A stretch of 50,025 bases of DNA. Source: a virus. The DNA lies in IMG/VR virus record IMGVR_UViG_3300006874_000018, positions 1 through 50,025 of that record; one strand, given 5' to 3'. Under the pieces are notes generated by a model. The model worked only from the letters and a program-made list of their open reading frames with translations. It searched no databases and was not told the DNA's origin. Both the position numbers and the translations under genes were made by a program. This document shows, piece after piece, positions 45,501 through 50,025 of this stretch (position 1 is its first letter; every line of letters begins with the position of its first letter).

Positions 45501-45667
45501 ATACAGGACTACAATCATGGATTATAAATAATGGATTCGGAAGTTTCGGTGCCACTAATTGTTATACAATATTGAGTAGTGCAGGAAGTGCTACAAACTT
45601 AGGTGGATATAATGGATATACTTATACACAAACATTACAATCATCATGTTCGTCTTCTGTGTGTTAA
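42590..45667 (+). CDS. Cys-rich adhesin/fibre protein with Thr-Pro-Ser repeats
   Basis: From ATG 42590 (ATGA overlap; a TTG at 42581 is less likely) the product has 1025 residues. An N-terminal Cys-rich domain (residues 1-165; GEECTFIEYLNCEEC, KCSLCVPCDLDC) is followed by a TPS/TNTPS low-complexity array (nt about 43096-43490), a Cys-rich module, a second short array (nt about 43716-43805), and at least four further modules. These modules start with CCD or SCD and share the pattern LG..(V/G)DY/F(I/V)..D...Y.I.G, then Cys pairs. The array probably acts as an extended stalk and the modules as receptor-binding or disulphide-stabilised domains. I know no family for the modules. Cys content contrasts with the Cys-poor neighbours and suggests folding that needs disulphides or metal. 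Confidence 0.75.
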   Translation: MSLIKYILQSCDDTIKYRVIFNGETPLDVGEVWNVSCDGIISGCYNVIDNNDEILEEFNGEECTFIEYLNCEECIEKSVEVDELTAETPQSCYRWSDCDTNTEFIYTPTSYSPPNSVVLYYGVCYQLNSPPITAYEIPTDLSSIPNNLFYNKCSLCVPCDLDCTLTFGEVSNTPTPTTTATPTLTTTPSQTIALSDTPTPTLTTTPSNTNTPSVTNTPTYGLSQSVTPTVTPTISVTPSLTTTPSNTNTPSNTNTPSVTNTPTYGLSQSVTPTVTPTISVTPSVTNTPSNTNTPSVTSTQPDNVVWWRPGNCCDSDTIPFTGNLGVSGGTVSNYYGMNYNGIDIFINNNGAPGTVIVDASELTPDYCNTITCPSETPTATPTLTQTPTLSPTPTLTTTPSNTPPQSYSRFSLTPCCDNYHSSVTILDNANILDSLGVTTGDFISLDNVCYTIGGGIPGTSLNTPSSQVSYGDCETCLSSQPQQYWCVYTYVACFEDQYGAGDLMAAPVRYNTLLNTTNPVGGLYEHLQFTHTVTNITSQNVQFDDCYTYDSTYDETLPIKSYSSTHNGCCDMGIGAKCGGAYVVLRSCDNYYGDVTPLNGGKLDALVLMACDYVSGSSIGGGVVQITDTINAPQLLGGTGYLGTVQDDIILEDGFSGICFTIVGETTSIKTAQNQLQGTDWATGSEVVTNCSSTNCHCLSNIGVENFSSSPVTLEYLLCGDSGSGNQDSISIPGGGNVTITDCINVNSVVLSRTNIPSFDVGDIQFDFGSSTPCDEYTYFSEVTLCCDSTDTPITGPVGLLNTLGANVNDYVVIDGNAYQITGSITTTGTQYPNATGTYTSCSNAVSNASLGCRYDLVSCCDNEASIASYYPSFSVQIPQIYDIGFTFYNTIVQPYPNQTDKCMSIQEYSGGIIDNNNDFLTGMNPNAVGCINRCSRCSFIVRPCGWGTNVHIIVTVLPTPQMIPGTVWHDTGLQSWIINNGFGSFGATNCYTILSSAGSATNLGGYNGYTYTQTLQSSCSSSVC
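43202..43438 (+). repeat. Identical 105-base direct repeats within the first adhesin gene
   Basis: 43202-43306 and 43334-43438 are identical over 105 bases with a 132-base (44-codon) period. They encode TPSNTNTPSVTNTPTYGLSQ and SVTPTVTPTISVTPS. Exact identity indicates recent duplication or gene conversion. Confidence 0.95.
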
Positions 45668-45681
45668 ATAAAAAATAAAAA

Positions 45682-48600
45682 ATGAGTCAAGTAGTAAACA
45701 TAACATTAGGAACCTTAGACCCAAATCCAGGTAATTATACGATTAGGGTAAAAGAGTGTGCTAATGAAAATTATATAACAGTTAATACAGGCCTATCGTA
45801 TAACGATTTCCCTTATCAATTCGATATAGAATCATATATTGTCGGGACCTGTTTTGACTATCAAGTTATTGATATGGACTCAGGTTGCATATGTACGCAA
45901 CAAGAAAATATACCGACAACTCCAACACCTACGCCAACAAATACACCAACTAATACTCCAACTCCAACACCTACGCCAACAAATAGTCCTATACTACCTA
46001 CTTGTGCATCAGGAACAACTGTTGGTTCATATAGATTTACTGATTGTTGTGGTATAGAACAAATTGGTAGTTCGTTAGGTAAGAGTTTTTGCGTTGATAC
46101 AACACTAACTTATTTTGGTGTCGATTTAACATATTTTGAATGTGAACCTAATTGTTATGAAGGTCCTTTATTTGTGAATTATGAAACCACTAGTGATTGT
46201 AGTCCTGAAACTGGTTCTGTTACCTTTAGTGTTGAATATGGTACTAAACCATATTTAATACAAAACACTTCACCAGGAGGTATTATATCACAATCAGGTA
46301 ACGGTCCTGACTTTACTTTTGACAATTTAACTGAGGGGGAATATAATTTTACAGTTTCAGATAGTACTAACCCGATTGAGAGTGAAAATTTCACAGTAAC
46401 AATTGAAGGTTGTTTTTTAGGTGAAATAGTAAACGTTAGTAATATACCATGTAACGGGACTACTGGTTCATTTACGGTTAGTGGTAATAGTCAAAACTTA
46501 CCATATAGTATTACATTATATAAAGATGGAAATATTCATGAAACTTACACTTCTGAAGACACTACTTTAGATATTCTTTCAGAAATATCAGAAGGAGAAT
46601 ATTACGCGATAATAACAAGTAGTAATGGACAAACGGCACAAACAAATACAGTAACAATAGCACAAAGTTCTACATTTACTTTTGGTATTGCATACACAGG
46701 CACATCTAATTGTAGTAATTGTAGTGGGGTTGCGACCATAACAGGTTTAACAGGCACACCACCGTATACATATACTTGGGGTAACGGCTTAACAGGGGAC
46801 ACCGTAACTGGTTTATGTGAAGGAAACGTAAGTGTTTCAATTAGTGACAGTACAGGATGCGAAGTTTCACAATCGGTTACAATACCACAGATACCCCCTA
46901 TGGGTGTAGGTACTTATAGTGGTACTCAGCCAAATTGTTTCGGTTGTGATGGTGAAATAACCATTCAATTAACAGGTGGAAGTGCACCATATACATTTGT
47001 CGGTTCTAACAGTCAGACAGAAACTAATGAAACGGGTCAATTTACTCTAAGTGGATTATGTGGAGGACAATATGGAATATCTGTAACGGATAGTACCAAT
47101 TGTACATTCCAACAAAGTTATACACTCAATAGTAGTAGCGGTATAAACAGTGTAGAGATAGCGCCTGTTAACTCTAACTGCGCGGGTAATGGTTCTATTC
47201 AAATTAATGTAAACGCTATTTCAGGTTCGTTAATATATGGTATCACAGGAACAACTAACGGACATATCGACACGATAACTACGAATAGTCAAACACATAC
47301 TTTTAATAATCTTGATTCTGATACGTATAACGTTCTTATACAATCTTCTAACGGTTGTACTTATACCGACACTGTTATTATAGAAAATGAAGATAAATAT
47401 ACAGTTTCATATACCACAACCAATACTACGTGTAATCAAAACAACGGCTCAGTAGTTATTGAGGTATTATCGGGTACTACTCAGGTACAATACCCATTAA
47501 CATATGTGGTAAAAAGAGTTACCGATAACGTTGTAATTTATAACACACCCGCCTCTACAAGTCCTTCTGTAACTGTAAACAATTTATCTCCAGGTTCTTA
47601 TGAAATAAATGTGACAGATAATGGGGGTTGTACTGTAGTAAACTATTTTAATATTTCTGAAGATAGTGGTGGGGTACAAGCAATAACTTTTGGAACACCA
47701 TGTGTTCTTGGAGACGACGGAACTGCAACATTACAAATATTATCGGGAACAGGTCCATTTACGATAACTTGGTCAAATAACGTTCCTGAGGAACAAAGGT
47801 CTAATTATGAGATATCTGGATTATCGGGAGGAACTTATAACGTATCTGTTGAAGATGGTGATGGATGTATTTTAAATCAATCAGTTACCATACAATGTGA
47901 TAACGAAAATGTTGACGATTATGTTTTGAATACTCTATGTGAACAAAACTTTACGACGGAGTCACAGGGTATACGAGATTTCTACGAAATGTTAAATGAG
48001 GCATTTTTAGATTTAAATCGAATTGATGAAAATTGTGAATTAGTTGATGCTACATTTAAGGGTGTATTAACAATTTCAGGTGGTAGTTATGGTGCAGGTC
48101 AGACAATTGAAAACGAGTTCTACACAGGATACACATTAAATGACGTACCGACTAACGAAGAATGGGAAACTGTTGTTGACGGTATGTTGTCTCAATTCAC
48201 AGGTATCACATATAGTACAAATATTACAAATAATATATTTACAATACAAGGTCTTTGTGACGGTGATGAAGACCCAACTAACGGTGCCTACGTTGACCTT
48301 AGAGTTGAGATAAGTTTAAATGTGGAATGTAACGGAAGAGGAATAACACCAACTCCTACACCGACTAAATCAGTAACTCCATCAATTACTCCAACAATCT
48401 CGAATACACCATCGGTCACTAGTACTCCTTCACTAACTAATACACCTTCGGTTACGAATACTCCAACTAATACAGTCACACCAAGTAATACTAATACACC
48501 ATCAATTACTAGTACTCCTTCACTAACTAATACACCTTCGGTTACGAATACTCCAACTAATACAGTCACACCAAGTAATACTAATACACCATCTGTAACT

Positions 48601-48954
48601 CCAACAGACTCTTTACCAACACCCACATCAACACCTACTAACTCAATAACACAGACACCTTCGACTACTAATACACCATCAGTCACTAGTACTCCTTCAC
48701 TAACTAATACACCTTCGGTTACGAATACTCCAACTAATACAGTCACACCAAGTAATACTAATACACCTTCAGTTACCAATACTCCATCAATTACAATTAC
48801 GCCGAGTATCACACCTACACCAACCGAACAAATAATAAACTGCGAATTGGTCATAATAAGCTCTACAAGACAATTGACTTGTGATTTAGACATAGCTTAT
48901 TCAGTTACAACAACAAATTGTAATTTAATAGTAACAGCAAACTATACAATTTAA
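45682..48954 (+). CDS. SprB-repeat-like fibre/adhesin with Thr-Pro-Ser stalk
   Basis: The product has 1090 residues. An N-terminal domain (1-75) leads to a TPTPTPTNTP spacer (76-112) and a small Cys module. Residues about 170-740 hold seven Ig-like repeats of 70-85 residues resembling the SprB repeat: a Cys near the start, GS(I/V).(I/V), a PYTYTW-like strand, then GL..G.Y.V.V.D..GC. Repeat 3 is the clearest: GTPPYTYTWGNGLTGDTVTG followed by VSVSISDSTGC. Residues about 756-885 match the C-terminal region of the gpI-like protein. A TPS array (886-1048) and a 40-residue Cys-bearing tail close the protein. SprB is the flavobacterial gliding adhesin. Here the repeats probably form the receptor-binding shaft of a tail fibre. 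Confidence 0.8.
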   Translation: MSQVVNITLGTLDPNPGNYTIRVKECANENYITVNTGLSYNDFPYQFDIESYIVGTCFDYQVIDMDSGCICTQQENIPTTPTPTPTNTPTNTPTPTPTPTNSPILPTCASGTTVGSYRFTDCCGIEQIGSSLGKSFCVDTTLTYFGVDLTYFECEPNCYEGPLFVNYETTSDCSPETGSVTFSVEYGTKPYLIQNTSPGGIISQSGNGPDFTFDNLTEGEYNFTVSDSTNPIESENFTVTIEGCFLGEIVNVSNIPCNGTTGSFTVSGNSQNLPYSITLYKDGNIHETYTSEDTTLDILSEISEGEYYAIITSSNGQTAQTNTVTIAQSSTFTFGIAYTGTSNCSNCSGVATITGLTGTPPYTYTWGNGLTGDTVTGLCEGNVSVSISDSTGCEVSQSVTIPQIPPMGVGTYSGTQPNCFGCDGEITIQLTGGSAPYTFVGSNSQTETNETGQFTLSGLCGGQYGISVTDSTNCTFQQSYTLNSSSGINSVEIAPVNSNCAGNGSIQINVNAISGSLIYGITGTTNGHIDTITTNSQTHTFNNLDSDTYNVLIQSSNGCTYTDTVIIENEDKYTVSYTTTNTTCNQNNGSVVIEVLSGTTQVQYPLTYVVKRVTDNVVIYNTPASTSPSVTVNNLSPGSYEINVTDNGGCTVVNYFNISEDSGGVQAITFGTPCVLGDDGTATLQILSGTGPFTITWSNNVPEEQRSNYEISGLSGGTYNVSVEDGDGCILNQSVTIQCDNENVDDYVLNTLCEQNFTTESQGIRDFYEMLNEAFLDLNRIDENCELVDATFKGVLTISGGSYGAGQTIENEFYTGYTLNDVPTNEEWETVVDGMLSQFTGITYSTNITNNIFTIQGLCDGDEDPTNGAYVDLRVEISLNVECNGRGITPTPTPTKSVTPSITPTISNTPSVTSTPSLTNTPSVTNTPTNTVTPSNTNTPSITSTPSLTNTPSVTNTPTNTVTPSNTNTPSVTPTDSLPTPTSTPTNSITQTPSTTNTPSVTSTPSLTNTPSVTNTPTNTVTPSNTNTPSVTNTPSITITPSITPTPTEQIINCELVIISSTRQLTCDLDIAYSVTTTNCNLIVTANYTI
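48340..48830 (+). repeat. Thr-Pro-Ser coding array with near-identical 83-base units
   Basis: The array encodes (S/T)NTPS(V/N/L)T units. An 83-base block starting ACTAGTACTCCTTCACTAAC occurs three times, at 48418, 48508 and 48685 (spacings 90 and 177 bases, all whole codons). A related SVTPTDSLPTPTSTPTNS cassette lies between copies two and three and recurs in the next gene. Confidence 0.93.
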
Positions 48955-48964
48955 AATTAATGAC

Positions 48965-48972
48965 TATTTATA
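48965..48972 (+). promoter_or_regulatory. Candidate late-promoter octamer TATTTATA before third adhesin gene
   Basis: The octamer lies in the 36-base gap after the SprB-like gene and ends 18 bases before the next ATG, with an A-rich run between. Confidence 0.45.
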
Positions 48973-48990
48973 ATAAAAATATAAAAAATA

Positions 48991-50025
48991 ATGGCGACAA
49001 GGGAAATCACGTTAACAGGTGTAACGATTGGTAGTGATATAGATACCGTAGATATATACTTTTCATCAGTTACACCTTCTAATTTAATAGCCTCTGGAGT
49101 CACCTCACAAGAACTTTCAACGGGATATACATTTACGGACGACGATACTCACAACATATATATTGTAAAAAGTGATGAGCCTTGTAATACAGAAGTAGAA
49201 GTGATAATTGAGGTGTCACCGACACCTACTGCAACACCTACGGTAACTAATACACCGACATTAACGATAACACCATCGGTAACCAATACGCCGTCTAATA
49301 CTAACACTCCTTCAGTAACTAACACACCATCGACAACTAATACACCTAGTAATAGTGTAACTCCTTCGGTAACACCAACAGACTCTTTACCAACACCAAC
49401 ATCGACACCAACTAGTTCAGTAACGCAAACACCATCAGTTACCAATACACCAAGTAATACGAACACACCATCAGTTACTAATACACCAAGCAACACAAAT
49501 ACACCTTCAGTTACGAATACACCAAGTAATACGAACACACCATCAGTTACTAATACGCCAAGTAATACGAATACACCTTCAGTTACGAATACACCAAGTA
49601 ATACAAACACACCAAGTAATACGAATACACCTTCAGTAACTATTACACCATCTAATACACCTAGTAATAGTGTAACTCCTTCGGTAACGCCCACAGATTC
49701 TTTACCGACACCAACATCTACGCCAACTAATTCAGTAACGCAAACACCTTCAGTAACTAACACTCCATCAGTAACTAACACACCAAGTAATACAAATACA
49801 CCTTCAGTTACCAATACGCCTTCAGTAACTAATACTCCATCGGTTACTAACACTCCATCAGTTACTAACACACCAAGTAATACAAATACACCTTCAGTAA
49901 CTAATACTCCATCGGTTACTAACACTCCATCAGTAACTAACACACCAAGTAATACAAACACTCCTTCAGTTACCAATACGCCTTCAGTAACTAACACACC
50001 ATCTAATACCAATACTCCATCTAAT
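48991..50025 (+). CDS. Third Thr-Pro-Ser repeat adhesin (runs off the window)
   Basis: An ATG at 48991 opens a frame that stays open for all 345 codons to the window end. The first 75 residues form a beta-like N-terminal domain (REITLTGVTIGSDIDTVDIY, then STGYTFTDDDTHNIYIVKSD and a single Cys), similar in layout to the N-terminus of the SprB-like gene. From residue 74 on, the sequence is a continuous array of TNTPSVTNTPSNTNTPS type, with the SVTPTDSLPTPTSTPT cassette twice, 315 bases apart. The array may be a stalk for a C-terminal binding domain outside the window. Repeats on the opposite strand are open by chance and are not genes. Confidence 0.8.
   Translation, partial: MATREITLTGVTIGSDIDTVDIYFSSVTPSNLIASGVTSQELSTGYTFTDDDTHNIYIVKSDEPCNTEVEVIIEVSPTPTATPTVTNTPTLTITPSVTNTPSNTNTPSVTNTPSTTNTPSNSVTPSVTPTDSLPTPTSTPTSSVTQTPSVTNTPSNTNTPSVTNTPSNTNTPSVTNTPSNTNTPSVTNTPSNTNTPSVTNTPSNTNTPSNTNTPSVTITPSNTPSNSVTPSVTPTDSLPTPTSTPTNSVTQTPSVTNTPSVTNTPSNTNTPSVTNTPSVTNTPSVTNTPSVTNTPSNTNTPSVTNTPSVTNTPSVTNTPSNTNTPSVTNTPSVTNTPSNTNTPSN
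49209..50025 (+). repeat. Long Thr-Pro-Ser coding array at the window end
   Basis: More than 800 bases code for short TNTPS-type units of mainly 6 or 12 residues. Codons for the same residues vary freely (ACA, ACT, ACG, ACC; TCA, TCG, TCT, AGT, AGC), so the protein repeat is kept while the DNA diverges. Larger blocks are repeated (start ACACCTAGTAATAGTGTAAC at 49342 and 49657). Confidence 0.95.

Noticed and set aside
48288-48893. Minus-strand frame of 201 codons coding (V/L)GV(L/F)VTEGV repeats
   Set aside because: It is the complement of the Thr-Pro-Ser array; the repeat has no stops on the other strand. The plus-strand gene is continuous with a clear Cys and Ig domain protein.
49149-50012. 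Minus-strand frame of 287 codons with the same VTEGV repeats
   Set aside because: Same cause: antisense of the third adhesin array; no start or leader signals and no known domain.
1-50025. tRNA genes, integrase, transposase or attachment sites
   Set aside because: I looked in the gaps on both strands and saw no cloverleaf-like segment, no recombinase motifs and no terminal repeats; all gaps are shorter than about 115 bases.

Overview
This window is part of the genome of a T4-like contractile-tailed phage (myovirus). All supported genes lie on the + strand, gaps between genes are short, and neighbours often overlap (TAATG, ATGA, GTGA). The DNA is AT-rich. The host is probably a member of Bacteroidota, perhaps a flavobacterium. 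I infer this from start sites with A-rich leaders and no clear Shine-Dalgarno sequence, from a ribonucleotide reductase whose ATP-cone sits on the small subunit (a type known from Flavobacteriia), and from a fibre protein with SprB-like repeats like those of flavobacterial gliding adhesins. The sequence alone does not prove the host.

Layout. Region 1 (1-18772) holds tail tube and central baseplate genes: the end of the tail sheath gene, a 45-residue protein, a HAD-family phosphatase, the tail tube, a gp26/gp51-type tail assembly chaperone with an overlapping second frame (probable programmed frameshift), the tape measure, a 1577-residue baseplate protein with an OmpA-like domain, a gp53-like wedge protein, a 2204-residue hub-like protein, two small proteins of unknown role and a small lipoprotein. 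Region 2 (18773-26800) is a DNA-metabolism island: gp32 ssDNA-binding protein, UvsX recombinase, RNase H/5' exonuclease, an unknown 151-residue protein, the gp41 helicase, NrdB and NrdA. Terminators lie at both ends and between gp32 and uvsX. Region 3 (26801-42593) holds baseplate wedge and periphery genes: gp25, gp6, a 1814-residue protein with membrane-like segments, and five further structural proteins, ending with a P2 gpI-like protein. Region 4 (42590-50025) holds three consecutive adhesin or fibre genes rich in Thr-Pro-Ser repeats; the last runs off the window.

How it works together. Regions 1, 3 and 4 build the tail: sheath around tube, tape measure and chaperones for tube length, hub and wedges for the baseplate, and Cys-rich and Ig-like adhesins at the distal end for host contact. 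Region 2 copies and recombines the genome and supplies deoxynucleotides. An octamer TATTTATA, or a one-base variant, recurs just upstream of virion gene blocks and is a candidate phage late-promoter element. The gp32 gene instead has a sigma70-like promoter candidate.

There is no stretch over 300 bases without a gene. I saw no tRNA, rRNA, CRISPR array, insertion sequence, integrase or attachment site. Of 30 gene ends seen, 24 are TAA, 6 are TGA and none is TAG.
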